A stretch of DNA of 64,000 bases. It comes from Cepaea nemoralis. Lineage: Eukaryota > Mollusca > Gastropoda > Stylommatophora > Helicidae. Location of the stretch: assembly GCA_014155875.1 (NCBI GenBank), contig JACEFZ010002068.1, forward strand, positions 434,001 through 498,000, written 5' to 3'. Shown here piece by piece: positions 44,690-56,489 of this stretch. Both the position numbers and the translations under genes were made by a program. The notes under the pieces were generated by a model that had not been told where the DNA came from, did no database searches, and worked only from the letters and a program-made list of their open reading frames with translations. Numbering within the stretch: position 1 is the first letter of the stretch; every line of letters starts with the position of its first letter.

Positions 44690-46075
44690 CAAATGACAGA
44701 GTCCAGGACAAAGTGAATAATAAATCGACCTGATCTTCCGTGGCGATGCCTCACTTCAAGTGACAAAATCTTACACCTATTTAGGCAGCAATGTAGGCAA
44801 AGAGAGAGGAACAGATAAAAATATGAGAATAATATTACAGAAGGCTAGAGTAGCTTTGAAAGCACTTGGAATTCTCTGAAGTTACAAGAAGGCTAGAGTA
44901 GCTTTGAAAGCACTTGGAATTCTCTGAAGTTACAAGAAGGCTAGAGTAGCTTTGAAAGCACTTGGAATTCTCTGAAGTTAAAAGAAGGCTAGAGTAGCTT
45001 TGAAAGCACTTGGAATTCTCTGAAGTTAAAAGAAGGCTAGAGTAGCTTTGAAAGCACTTGGAATTCTCTGAAGTTAAAAGAAGGCTAGAGTAGCTTTGAA
45101 AGCACTTGGAATTCTCTGAAGTTAAAAGAAGGCTAGAGTAGCTTTGAAAGCACTTGGAATTCTCTGAAGTTAAAAGAAGGCTAGAGTAGCTTTGAAAGCA
45201 CTTGGAATTCTCTGAAGTTAAAAGAAGGCTAGAGTAGCTTTGAAAGCACTTGGAATTCTCTGAAGTTAAAAGAAGGCTAGAGTAGCTTTGAAAGCACTTG
45301 GAATTCTCTGAAGTTAAAAGAAGGCTAGAGTAGCTTTGAAAGCACTTGGAATTCTCTGAAGTTAAAAGAAGGCTAGAGTAGCTTTGAAAGCACTTGGAAT
45401 TCTCTGAAGTTAAAAGAAGGCTAGAGTAGCTTTGAAAGCACTTGGAATTCTCTGAAGTTAAAAGAAGGCTAGAGTAGCTTTGAAAGCACTTGGAATTCTC
45501 TGAAGTTAAAAGAAGGCTAGAGTAGCTTTGAAAGCACTTGGAATTCTCTGAAGTTAAAAGAAGGCTAGAGTAGCTTTGAAAGCACTTGGAATTCTCTGAA
45601 GTTAAAAGAAATAAAACTTAGCACTAAACTTAAATGTTAAATTAGTACTCAGTTAAATCAGTGGAGCACCACTGGTTCCTACACTGTATGGATCAGAATC
45701 ATGGGGAACAACGAAAATGATTACACACAAACTACAAACATTCACTCATTTATGGCTGTGCAGAATAGAAGGCGTGAAATGGTAGGACAGCTTTACCAAT
45801 GTAGAGCTCATGAAAATAACTTGACTAATATCAGTCAATCAAGAGATGCAGAAAAGACAGTGCTGCTGGACAGGACATACATTGGGAAAACATGAGATTA
45901 GTACAGCTAGAATGGCCTTTGTCTGGAACTCACAGGACAAAAGAAAACACGGAGAAGAGAAGTAGAAATATAAATTAATAATATGAGAACAATATGGACG
46001 GAGCTGCATGAGATAGCTAAGGCTAGGAGGGCTTGGAGTAAAGTATTGGAGGATAATGCCTCAATGGGGGTGAAA
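44690..46075 (+). mobile_element. LINE RT C-terminal region split by a 48-bp minisatellite
   Basis: 44740-44880 reads DASLQVTKSYTYLGSNVGKE and MRIILQKARVALKALGIL (the RT Y-L-G-S motif and K-A-R-x-A-F helix). After the array, 45640-46075 reads LWLCRIEGVKW, GHTLGKHEISTARMAFVWN and RTIWTELHEIAKARRAWSKV, the rest of the C-terminus. (at)n follows at 46079-46102. Confidence 0.72.
44838..45610. repeat. minisatellite, 48-bp unit, 16 copies, grown from LINE coding sequence
   Basis: Unit aaggctagagtagctttgaa-agcacttggaattctctgaa-gttaaaag. Early units have gttacaag. Each unit still encodes KARVALKALGIL, stop, S-Y/L-K, the LINE text at its left border. Units are almost identical. Confidence 0.95.
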
Positions 46076-46195
46076 GAATATATATATATATATATATATA
46101 GTTTTTTGATCATATACATATTTTGTCTAAATAAACAATTGTTGTAGTCTGATAAAATACTTTCACTAATGATCACCTTTCAATGTCTCTGGCAG

Positions 46196-46375
46196 GAGTT
46201 TATTGCGGTGAGCCACAAGTGGACAATGTGCAGACAACCAAAGTATTAGGTCGCAATTACTATTCTGGAGATAGTGTTATGTTCATGTGTCGCTATGGTT
46301 ACATACCTGCCCACAGCCAGCCTATACTGACCTGCCTGGACACAGGAAAGTGGGATAAGAAGGCAGAGTGTGTGG
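46196..46375 (+). CDS. SVEP1: SVEP1-like exon m: CCP 51 (last CCP)
   Basis: Acceptor atgtctctggcag, donor gtaggt, phases 1/1. One CCP: VYCGEPQVDNVQ, MFMCRYGYIPAHS, LTCLDTGKWDKK, AECVG. It is followed by a 5 kb intron, most of it one minisatellite, and then by the EGF modules. Confidence 0.9.
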
Positions 46376-46644
46376 GTAGGTTTTTGTTAACTGTTGCATG
46401 ATGTATACATTGAACTTATTATTGTAACTTAGAACTTAGAATGTTATTGTTTCCTCATGTTTCATATTGTCGACGACAAATGGTCCTGAAATGTGGACAA
46501 TGAATAAATGTGATTATAAAATGCATTGAGGCATTGAAGATGGGGTGTTATTGATAAATGACAAGAATTAGCTGGACTGACAAATGTATGAATGAACAAA
46601 TTCTGGCAAATATAACAGAACACAGAAGACTTCTTAAAGTTTGA

Positions 46645-46905
46645 AGATTGAGCACAACCCACTACTGGCAATGCCAGTCATATTCCGGTACAAACCTTGG
46701 GCCTTGTCCACATCAGAATGGAAGCGCTGGACTTGAGTTTCACTCTCGTTTGAGCTCGTCAGTAGTGTATATCCCTGACTGGACCCGGGACCGAACTACA
46801 GATCACTGGTGTGTGAGGTGGGTGTGGAACTACTGACCACGCGACTCAAGCTAGATGTGCCCAAATTATCATACTGGAACATCACAATGTCACCCATTGT
46901 CGGCT
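46645..46905. repeat. dispersed repeat related to the hairpin element
   Basis: ttgaagattgagcacaacccactactggca, ttgggccttgtccacatcag, ctcgtttgagctcgtcagtagtg. A sister copy is at 54845-55105 and the arms also appear at 47031-47224. Confidence 0.75.
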
Positions 46906-47030
46906 ATAGCTCAAAATTTGCCCGATCGCCGCGACTGACATCCGTCAATCAAAGTGGCCCCCAAATGATCAGGTCTTCTCGATCTGACAAGGCACACCAG
47001 GCACCTAAAGTCCAGTGAGCAATAATCAGA

Positions 47031-47224
47031 TTGATTTAATTGGTTGTTTCGGGATTTGAGGTTTGAAGATTGAGCACAACCCACTACTGGCAACACCGAT
47101 CGTATTCCTGTAAGAACCTTGGGCCTTGTCCACGTCGGATTGGACTGGAATATGATCAGCATTGCCAGTAGTGGGTTGTGCTCAATCTTCAAACCTCAAA
47201 TCCTGAAACAACCAATTAAATCAA
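47031..47224. mobile_element. hairpin (fold-back/MITE-like) element with 78-bp inverted arms
   Basis: 47031-47108 and 47147-47224 are inverted repeats matching at 73 of 78 positions, with a 38-bp loop. The outer ends read ttgatttaattggttgtttc. No transposase is nearby. The loop contains ttgggccttgtccacgtc, shared with the longer copies at 46645 and 54845. 47225-47500 is unassigned. Confidence 0.88.
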
Positions 47225-47499
47225 TAATCACAAATGGTAGAATGGATGTTGTGGCAACAGCCACAAACTGACTTGCACGCTCTTTGATTCTTCTCTTGGC
47301 CTACCCTGACAATGGATATACATCACCTAAGTCACTGTTGTATTTAGTTGTATCAGTGTATGTATTGTGCATGTGTGCTTGCTTGCATGCATGCTGAACG
47401 AAGGCACTAGCCAAAACATCCATTGGCACTTGTGATTGTTTTCTTGTAAAGCTGGCTGGTTCCCCTGCTCATTTTCATTGATGTACTCATCAAAGTACT

Positions 47500-50400
47500 C
47501 TACTGCTGTGAGAAAGGTAGTGAACTAAGTATTCTACTGCTGTGAGAAAGGTAGTGAACTAGATTTGTGTTCTACTGCAGTGAGAAAGGTAGTGAACTAG
47601 ATTTGTGTTCTACTGCTGTGAGAAAGGTAGTGAACTAGATTTGTATTCTACTGCTGTGAGAAAGGTAGTGAACTAAGTATTCTACTGCTGTGAGAAATGT
47701 AGTGAACTAGATTTGTATTCTACTGCTGTGAGAAAGGTAGTGAACTAGATTTGTATTCTACTGCTGTGAGAAAGGTAGTGAACTAGATTTGTATTCTACT
47801 GCTGTGAGAAAGGTAGTGAACTAAGTATTCTACTGCTGTGAGAAATGTAGTGAACTAGATTTGTGTTCTACTGCTGTGAGAAAGGTAGTGAACTAGATTT
47901 GTATTCTACTGCTGTGAGAAAGGTAGTGAACTAGATTTGTATTCTACTGCTGTGAGAAAGGTAGTGAACTAAGTATTCTACTGCTGTGAGAAATGTAGTG
48001 AACTAGATTTTTATTCTACTGCTGTGAGAAATGTAGTGAACTAGATTTGTATTCTACTGCTGTGAGAAAGGTAGTGAACTAGATTTGTGTTCTACTGCTG
48101 TGAGAAAGGTAGTGAACTAGATTTGTATTCTACTGCTGTGAGAAAGGTAGTGAACTAAGTATTCTACTGCTGTGAGAAATGTAGTGAACTAGATTTGTGT
48201 TCTACTGCTGTGAGAAAGGTAGTGAACTAGATTTGTGTTCTACTGCTGTGAGAAAGGTAGTGAACTAGATTTGTATTCTACTGCTGTGAGAAAGGTAGTG
48301 AACTAAGTATTCTACTGCTGTGAGAAATGTAGTGAACTAAATTTGTATTCTACTGCTGTGAGAAAGGTAGTGAACTAGATTTGTGTTCTACTGCTGTGAG
48401 AAAGGTAGTGAACTAGATTTGTATTCTACTGCTGTGAGAAAGGTAGTGAACTAAGTATTCTACTGCTGTGAGAAATGTAGTGAACTAGATTTGTATTCTA
48501 CTGCTGTGAGAAAGGTAGTGAACTAGATTTGTGTTCTACTGCTGTGAGAAAGGTAGTGAACTAGATTTGTATTCTACTGCTGTGATAAAGGTAGTGAACT
48601 AAGTATTCTACTGCTGTGAGAAATGTAGTGAACTAGATTTGTATTCTACTGCTGTGAGAAAGGTAGTGAACTAGATTTGTATTCTACTGCTGTGAGAAAA
48701 GTAGTGAACTAGATTTGTATTCTACTGCTGTGAGAAAAGTAGTGAACTAGATTTGTATTCTACTGCTGTGAGAAAGGTAGTGAACTAGATTTGTATTCTA
48801 CTGCTGTGAGAAAGGTAGTGAACTAAGTATTCTACTGCTGTGAGAAATGTAGTGAACTAGATTTGTATTCTACTGCTGTGAGAAAAGTAGTGAACTAGAT
48901 TTGTATTCTACTGCTGTGAGAAAAGTAGTGAACTAGATTTGTATTCTACTGCTGTGAGAAAGGTAGTGAACTAGATTTGTATTCTACTGCTGTGAGAAAG
49001 GTAGTGAACTAAGTATTCTACTGCTGTGAGAAAGGTAGTGAACTAAGTATTCTACTGCTGTGAGAAAAGTAGTGAACTAGATTTGTATTCTACTGCTGTG
49101 AGAAAGGTAGTGAACTAGATTTGTATTCTACTGCTGTGAGAAAGGTAGTGAACTAGATTTGTATTCTACTGCTGTGAGAAAAGTAGTGAACTAGATTTGT
49201 ATTCTACTGCTGTGAGAAAGGTAGTGAACTAAGTATTCTACTGCTGTGAGAAATGTAGTGAACTAGATTTGTATTCTACTGCTGTGAGAAAAGTAGTGAA
49301 CTAAGTATTCTACTGCTGTGAGAAATGTAGTGAACTAGATTTGTATTCTACTGCTGTGAGAAATGTAGTGAACTAGATTTGTATTCTACTGCTGTGAGAA
49401 ATGTAGTGAACTAGATTTGTATTCTACTGCTGTGAGAAATGTAGTGAACTAGATTTGTATTCTACTGCTGTGAGAAAAGTAGTGAACTAAGTATTCTACT
49501 GCTGTGAGAAATGTAGTGAACTAGATTTGTATTCTACTGCTGTGAGAAAGGTAGTGAACTAGATTTGTATTCTACTGTTGTGAGAAATGTAGTGAACTAG
49601 ATTTGTATTCTACTGCTGTGAGAAATGTAGTGAACTAGATTTGTATTCTACTGCTGTGAGAAAAGTAGTGAACTAAGTATTCTACTGCTGTGAGAAATGT
49701 AGTGAACTAGATTTGTATTCTACTGCTGTGAGAAAGGTAGTGAACTAGATTTGTATTCTACTGCTGTGAGAAATGTAGTGAACTAGATTTGTATTCTACT
49801 GCTGTGAGAAATGTAGTGAACTAGATTTGTATTCTACTGCTGTGAGAAAAGTAGTGAACTAAGTATTCTACTGCTGTGAGAAATGTAGTGAACTAGATTT
49901 GTATTCTACTGCTGTGAGAAAGGTAGTGAACTAGATTTGTATTCTACTGCTGTGAGAAATGTAGTTAACTAGATTTGTATTCTACTGCTGTGAGAAAAGT
50001 AGTGAACTAGACTTGTATTCTACTGCTGTGAGAAATGTAGTTAACTAGATTTGTATTCTACTGCTGTGAGAAAAGTAGTGAACTAGACTTGTATTCTACT
50101 GCTGTGAGAAATGTAGTGAACTAGACTTGTATTCTACTGCTGTGAGAAATGTAGTGAACTAGATTTGTATTCTACTGCTGTGAGAAAAGTAGTGAACTAA
50201 GTATTCTACTGCTGTGAGAAATGTAGTGAACTAGATTTGTATTCTACTGCTGTGAGAAAGGTAGTGAACTAGACTTGTGTTCTACTGCTGTGAGAAAGGT
50301 AGTGAACTAGACTTGTATTCTACTGCTGTGAGAAAGGTAGTGAACTAGACTTGTATTCTACTGCTGTGAGAAAGGTAGTGAACTAGACTTGTATTCTACT

Positions 50401-51369
50401 GCTGTGAGAAATGTAGTGAACTAGATTTGTGTTCTACTGCTGTGAGAAAGGTAGTGAACTAAGTATTCTACTGCTGTGAGAAATGTAGTGAACTAGACTT
50501 GTATTCTACTGCTGTGAGAAAAGTAGTGAACTAGATTTGTGTTCTAATGCTGTGAGAAAGGTAGTGAACTAGATTTGTGTTCTACTGCTGTGAGAAAGGT
50601 AGTGAACTAGACTTGTATTCTACAGCTGTGAGAAAGGTAGTGAACTAAGTATTCTACTGCTGTGAGAAAAGTAGTGAACTAGATTTGTGTTCTACTGCTG
50701 TGAGAAAAGTAGTGAACTAGATTTGTGTTCTACTGCTGTGAGAAAGGTAGTGAACTAGACTTGTATTCTACTGCTGTGAGAAAGGTAGTGAACTAGATTT
50801 GTATTCTACTGCTGTGAGAAAGGTAGTGAACTAGATTTGTATTCTACTGCTGTGAGAAAGGTAGTGAACTAGACTTGTATTCTACTGCTGTGAGAAATGT
50901 AGTGAACTAGATTTTTATTCTACTGCTGTGAGAAAGGTAGTGAACTAGATTTTTATTCTACTGCTGTGAGAAAGGTAGTGAACTAGACTTGTATTCTACT
51001 GCTGTGAGAAAGGTAGTGAACTAAGTATTCTACTGCTGTGAGAAAAGTAGTGAACTAGATTTGTATTCTACTGCTGTGAGAAAAGTAGTGAACTAGACTT
51101 GTGTTCTACTGCTGTGAGAAATGTAGTGAACTAGATTTGTGTTCTACTGCTGTGAGAAAGGTAGTGAACTAGATTTGTGTTCTACTGCTGTGAGAAAGGT
51201 AGTGAACTAGATTTGTATTCTACTGCTGTGAGAAAGGTAGTGAACTAGATTTGTATTCTACTGCTGTGAGAAAGGTAGTGAACTAGATTTGTGTTCTACT
51301 GCTGTGAGAAAGGTAGTGAACTAGATTTGTGTTCTACTGCTGTGAGAAAGGTAGTGAACTAGATTTGTC
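47500..51369. repeat. giant minisatellite, 38/34-bp units, roughly 100 copies
   Basis: Two unit types: 38 bp (tattctactgctgtgagaaa-ggtagtgaactagatttg) and 34 bp (ending aactaag). In the left part 34-bp units recur every 148 bp (47671, 47819, 47967, then 48153, 48301, 48449, 48597), a higher-order period of three 38s and one 34. Further right longer periods appear. The last unit ends at 51369, immediately before the pyrimidine tract and acceptor of exon 51382. Confidence 0.96.
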
Positions 51370-51381
51370 TGTTTTCCATAG

Positions 51382-51477
51382 CTCACTGCAAGCAGGAATG
51401 TCTGAATGGAGGATTTTGTACTGGGTTTAACCGCTGTAAGTGCATGCCAGGTTGGGCTGGTGATAGGTGCCAGACAG
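51382..51477 (+). CDS. SVEP1: SVEP1-like exon n: EGF-like module 1
   Basis: Acceptor tctgttttccatag, donor gtgagt, phases 1/1. It encodes 32 residues with six Cys in EGF spacing: [12 protein letters not shown], then [13 protein letters not shown]. The C-x-N-G-G and C-x-C-x-P-G-W-x-G patterns are typical. The exon begins 12 bases after the last unit of the giant minisatellite. Confidence 0.92.
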
Positions 51478-51564
51478 GTGAGTTATTGTTGTTGAATTTC
51501 TGTCTGTTGGATACAGGTACTAGTTATCATTGACTTTCTGTAGGTGTTGTGTAGAACTGCAGGA

Positions 51565-51640
51565 GGAGGGATCATGGCATAGTGGTTACCATGCTGGCTA
51601 ACCAATATGAGAGTGTGGATGAAGAAGTGCTGATGTTCTG
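51565..51640 (+). repeat. tRNA-like SINE head
   Basis: ggatcatggcatagtggttaccatgctggc with A-box-like tggcatagtgg and later tggggttgagcatc. It is related to the heads at 7745 and 36965 and to the reverse of 61570-61625. Confidence 0.5.
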
Positions 51641-51675
51641 GGGTTGAGCATCATACTGACAAGACCACATCTTTC

Positions 51676-51965
51676 TTGGAGAATCCTGGGAAAATGTATG
51701 TCTAGCTAATATAGGCAGGATCAGCCAATATTTCTCTCCACCCTCCTATGGGAAATATGGGAAAAAGCACATGTCTAGCTAATACAGGCAGAATTGTCCG
51801 TGACTTCTCTTCACCTTCCTGTGAGGAATCCTGGGAAAACACATATCTAGCCTAGCTAATGCAGGCATGATCAACAATGATCTTACTTCACTTCCTGTGA
51901 GGAATCCTGGGTAAACACTGGAGCCTTGTTTAGCAAATGCAGTCAGGGTGGACCATGATCTCTGT
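51676..51965. repeat. degenerate tandem repeat, about 75 bp, 4 copies
   Basis: Recurring gaatcctgggaaaa(ca), tctagctaatacaggca and cttcaccttcctgtgagg. It follows the SINE head, as if the SINE body had been amplified. 51966-52200 is unassigned. Confidence 0.7.
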
Positions 51966-52199
51966 TATGATGAAACCTGCTGAGGACCACAAACTTTGCA
52001 CACTCCAAGTTTGCAAGAGTGTCACCGTAATTCCCCACAGTGTGGCAAACAGTGAAGGCACCTATATCATAGAGAGCTCACGCGAATGCTCAAAATGAGA
52101 GTGGCATTGCCTACCAGGTAAGAATTAACACTAGACAGATTTCTTGAAAAGAAAGAGAAAAAACAATAAATGTAGAATAACAAAATGAAATACACCTGC

Positions 52200-53340
52200 T
52201 TACCACAGCATTAGTCTAGGGTACAGTCCTTGCTAGTGTTGTTGACATGATGCCCACCAGTTGGTATTCCTGGCATGTCTTGTATGGATGGCATTATTGT
52301 TTCACTGGACAAATTGAACAGATCTGGTGATAGTACACAACCCTGTCTAATACCTTCTTTAATGTCTTTAAATGTTCCCGATTGGTTATCAATTCTTACG
52401 GGCTCCCACATAATATTATGCAGACCTTTGTGAAGGCCTAACACTTGTCACCCATAAAGCAATATATGTCCTGAAGATTATCTTCACCTTTGAAATGGCA
52501 GAACAGAAACCCGACAATTTTGTTGTTGGGAAATTAACATGATCTGATGGTGAGCATAATGTAAACAACCTGCCTTATGCTTATTAAATTGCTTGGTTGC
52601 TGAAAATGAAATGCTATTCAAGAAATGATAGATATAATTGCAACAGAAAGTGGCAGAAAAGGACGTAGTCTGAGTGACAGAAAAACAAATATTAGGTGTA
52701 TTGCAGCAAAGATTTGTATATACAAAAGCAACATCAAAAAGAGTGGAAGCAATCTGAAACATGTATTGAAGTATTTGGGTACTTTAATAACAGTAGATGG
52801 AAGATGTGTTAAGGAAGTTCAACAGAAAATAGTCCAAGCACAGGTAGCCTTTCACAAGATGAGGAATGTTCTGTGCAGTTTTCCTTTGTCAGTGCAGGTC
52901 AGGCAAATAGTTCTTAAGAGCTGTATTAAGCCAATCCTGATGTATGGAAGCTAATGATGGACAGTTAACTGACAAGTGAGGAATTATGTGGAATCTGCAG
53001 ACATGCAGTCTTAAAGAAGAAGAATGAGAAAACCTTAGATGGATAGAAAGAGCAATAAAGATATCTTGAAAAAAAGTAAACTCACAAAGAGAACTGGCTA
53101 CTCATATCAGAAGGAGAGAGTCCACATTCCTTCAGCATGTCATGAGGAGGGTAAGGTTGGAGGGGAAGAGAAGTAGGGGAAGACCAAGAGAGAAGATGCT
53201 GGACAGTTTGATATCATGGTATGGAGGAACATTGGTATAAGACAAGATTGACAGTACAAGAAACAGAAAGCTATGGACGGATATGATCATCAACACCATG
53301 CTGCATGGATTTAAGAATAAGCAGATGTTTTTATATACAA
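52200..53340 (+). mobile_element. RTE-like LINE with inverted 5' segment
   Basis: 52445-52211 on the minus strand reads IKEGIRQGCVLSPDLFNL, IQDMPGIPTGGHHVNN (RT motifs just before the Y-A-D-D). On the + strand from about 52543 it reads GEHNVNNLPYA, then MIDIIATESGRKGRSLS, HVLKYLGTLITVDGRC, VAFHKMRNVLC, CIKPILMYGS and, with breaks, HVMRRVRLEGKRSRGRPR-type residues to 53230. The two segments meet in element coordinates at H-x-V-N-N. Confidence 0.75.
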
Positions 53341-53991
53341 AGTTTGGACATAGAGCCAGGTGCTAACAATTTTGAAGTAATATAACTTACATGATGAAGT
53401 AATAAATATATTCTGTTAGTCAAGTCAGGAATTATCGAAAGATATGTGCATGTACATCAGTGTATGTGCACTGTACAGATCATATACACAGCAAATAATG
53501 ACAAATAATTAGAAACATTTGGTCTTTTATAGAAATGGAAAATATAACTAAATTTTTTTTAAGTTAGAACGTATTAAAAACACACAAAATTACTGACAGC
53601 AGTGCAGAAGTAAAGATTATCATACTTTGACCATAATCTGCGCTTTGACAGCAACTAAAGAGAATTTTCAAGGCAAACTCTAGGCAGACACTAAGTGTGT
53701 GATGTTTCAGGAAAGAGTAACAGACTTGTACCCACTGAGAAGAACTCATGAACATCAAGCGGCAATCAATAGATGCTGCTGAGTAAAGAAAGCCAGTGTT
53801 CAAGTATTGGACCTACACTGGTCAGGACTTGTCACACCATTTATTACATGACAATATATATGCAGTATCCACTAGTGCATCTGTTTTCAACTAAGGAGAT
53901 TGATTTCTTTATTTAAAATATCATGAATGAAATATATATATTGCATAAGTTGTTTAAGTAATACATATAATTAAAATAATTGTTGTTCCAG
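53341..53991. other. AT-rich intron, unassigned
   Basis: No repeat family, tandem array or coding signal recognised before the acceptor of exon 53992. Confidence 0.4.
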
Positions 53992-54087
53992 CTGTGTGCA
54001 TTCTGCCCTGTCTTCATGGAGGCCACTGTGTGGCCCCCTATAAATGTGATTGCCCACCAGGTTACCAAGGGTCACGGTGCCAGGAAG
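53992..54087 (+). CDS. SVEP1: SVEP1-like exon o: EGF-like module 2
   Basis: Acceptor ttgttgttccag, donor gtatgt, phases 1/1. Six Cys: [12 protein letters not shown], then [13 protein letters not shown]. It has the same length (96 bp) and phase as the preceding EGF exon, consistent with exon duplication. Confidence 0.92.
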
Positions 54088-54242
54088 GTATGTGAAACAG
54101 TTACTGCACATTATAACAGAGTTACAGAATCTTGGTACATCTGTACATCTATGCCATAATTTGTCATCCACACTAACATCACAGCCCTTGAGGCATGCTC
54201 ATTCGTGTTGTGTCTCCCTCAGAAGATCTCAAAGAATATGGA

Positions 54243-54480
54243 TATTTAGTTCCAGTGTGGTTATTCACACATTTAATCATTTATTGTGTTTTCTAAGGTA
54301 GTTCCAGTCTGGTTGTTCACACATTTATTGTGTTTTCTAAGATATTTCCGCTGTGGTTATTCACACATTTATTTTGTTTTCTATGATAGTTCCAGTGTGG
54401 TTAATCACACATTTATTTTGTTTTCTATGATAGTTCCAGTGTGGTTATTCACACAATTATTTTGTTTTATATTCATTCTT
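54243..54480. repeat. tandem repeat, about 42-46 bp, 5 copies
   Basis: tagttccagtgtggttattc-acacatttattttgttttct-atga repeated with small changes, starting about 150 bp after the donor of exon 53992-54087. 54481-54844 is unassigned. Confidence 0.88.
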
Positions 54481-54844
54481 GCTAGTGTCAAATGATATGC
54501 CTGATTCTAGTTAGTCATGTCCACATGTGGTGATCAATTTGTGTTTCATCGTGCAACAAACAAACAAAGATGAACAGTCCCAAAACATGAACATGCTGTA
54601 GGTCTGTCATGTGCAAGGACCATCACATTTAGTAGGAGGAATAGGTGGCCAGTCTTTGCCTCTCTTAGCGAACACAGATGAAAAAACCCTCGTCTGACCA
54701 CGATCTTGGCAATTACTCTAACCCTCCCACTGTTGTGCAACAGGCAGTCATGTATAGTCGCATCATGCCTACCATACCCACCTTCATTGTTCACTCTGGA
54801 GGTGGCATCAAAGTCAGCAAACCAGTGGCAGCATATTTTAAATA

Positions 54845-55105
54845 TTGAGCACAACCCACTACTGGCAACGCTGATCGTATTCTGGTATGAACCTAAGGCC
54901 TATCCACGTCAATATGGAAGCACTAGACTCGAGTTTTGCCCTCGTTTGAGCTCGTCAGTAGTGCATATCCCTGACCGGATCCGGAAACAAGCCCCGGATC
55001 ACTGACGTGTGAAGCGGGTGTGTAACCACGCGGCACACGTTGGACACACAGCCAAATTATCATAACAGAATATCACAACGTCACCCATCGTAGGCTGGTC
55101 TGCTG
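54845..55105. repeat. dispersed repeat, second copy of 46645-46905
   Basis: attgagcacaacccactactggcaacg, ctcgtttgagctcgtcagtagtgc, catatccctgac, gtcacccat. Followed at 55238-55330 by a two-copy repeat of ttgttcttggtgccagtgcc-agaa. Confidence 0.75.
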
Positions 55106-55547
55106 ACTCCATGTGTCTCAACCACTCATGCCAGAAATGGTAGACTGAATTTCCTGGAACATTGATAGAGTCAATGACTGTCTTATTAAAAGGGAGTCGC
55201 AGAAAGTCATCTAAGCTGTAATGGTCACCTTAACTTCCATTGTATTTCTTTGTTCTTGGTGCCAGTGCCAGAAGGGTGCGGTACATCTTATTTGTTCTTG
55301 GTGCCAGTGCCAGAAGAGTGCGGTACATCTTTTTCAGTCTGAAACAGACTGAACAGACAATTCAGACAAAAAACTTGATGGTCGTTGTGGCAGAAGTTCA
55401 CACACTGATTGTTGACAATTTTTCCAAGGTGATATAATCATTTACATAGAAGGGTCTATGGTATGGCATACGCAGAGCTCATGGACTTTGACTGCCCATG
55501 CTGGATGGAGACCTGTTATAGAAGACAGCACTGCATGACTGGAGACA

Positions 55548-56212
55548 CAAACATTCACTCATGACTGCAGACACAAACATTAACTCATGACTGCAGACAC
55601 AAACATTAACTCATGACTGCAGACACAAACATTCACTCATGACTGCAGACACAAACATTCACTCATGACTGCAGACACAAACATTCACTCATGACTGCAG
55701 ACACAAACATTCACTCATGACTGCAGACACAAACATTCACTCATGACTGCAGACACAAACATTCACTCATGACTGCAGACACAAACATTCACTCATGACT
55801 GCAGACACAAACATTCACTCATGACTGCAGACACAAACATTCACTCATGACTGCAGACACAAACATTCACTCATGACTGCAGACACAAACATTCACTCAT
55901 GACTGCAGACACAAACATTCACTCATGACTGCAGACACAAACATTCACTCATGACTGCAGACACAAACATTCACTCATGACTGCAGACACAAACATTCAC
56001 TCATGACTGCAGACACAAACATTCACTCATGACTGCAGACACAAACATTCACTCATGACTGCAGACACAAACATTCACTCATGACTGCAGACACAAACAT
56101 TCACTCATGACTGCAGACACAAACATTCACTCATGACTGCAGACACAAACATTCACTCATGACTGCAGACACAAACATTCACTCATGACTGCAGACACAA
56201 ACATTCACTCAT
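55548..56212. repeat. minisatellite, 26-bp unit, about 25 copies
   Basis: atgactgcagacacaaacat-tcactc, almost perfectly homogeneous (only two early units have taactc). Each unit carries a ctgcag site. It ends about 150 bp before exon 56366-56459. Confidence 0.97.
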
Positions 56213-56365
56213 GCAAGCTTTCTCAGCAACTTCATTTTGCCTTCAAACAGTTATCTGGCAGTAAAACTATCATAAAATGGCCTGTAGTGTTGTGATCATG
56301 TTGTCTGACAAGATGGATATTTGCAGGCAGCTCATTTCAGCACTTGTAATGATTGTATTTGACAG

Positions 56366-56459
56366 TTATTTGTGCCAGACCTTGTGAAAATGGAGGTAGG
56401 TGCTTGAGGCCTAACAGATGCCAGTGTCCATATGGAGTCCAAGGAGCATTTTGTGACAG
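56366..56459 (+). CDS. SVEP1: SVEP1-like exon p: EGF-like module 3
   Basis: Acceptor gtatttgacag, donor gttggt, phase 1 in, phase 2 out. Six Cys: ICARPCENGGRC, then RCQCPYGVQGAFCD. It ends two bases into the Arg codon completed by the terminal exon. Confidence 0.9.
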
Positions 56460-56489
56460 GTTGGTAACTTTACTTTTGTCTTTCAGCCA

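Noticed and set aside
47500..51369. CRISPR-like array of direct repeats
   Set aside because: Repeats are directly tandem with no unique spacers, and the context is an animal intron; it is a minisatellite.
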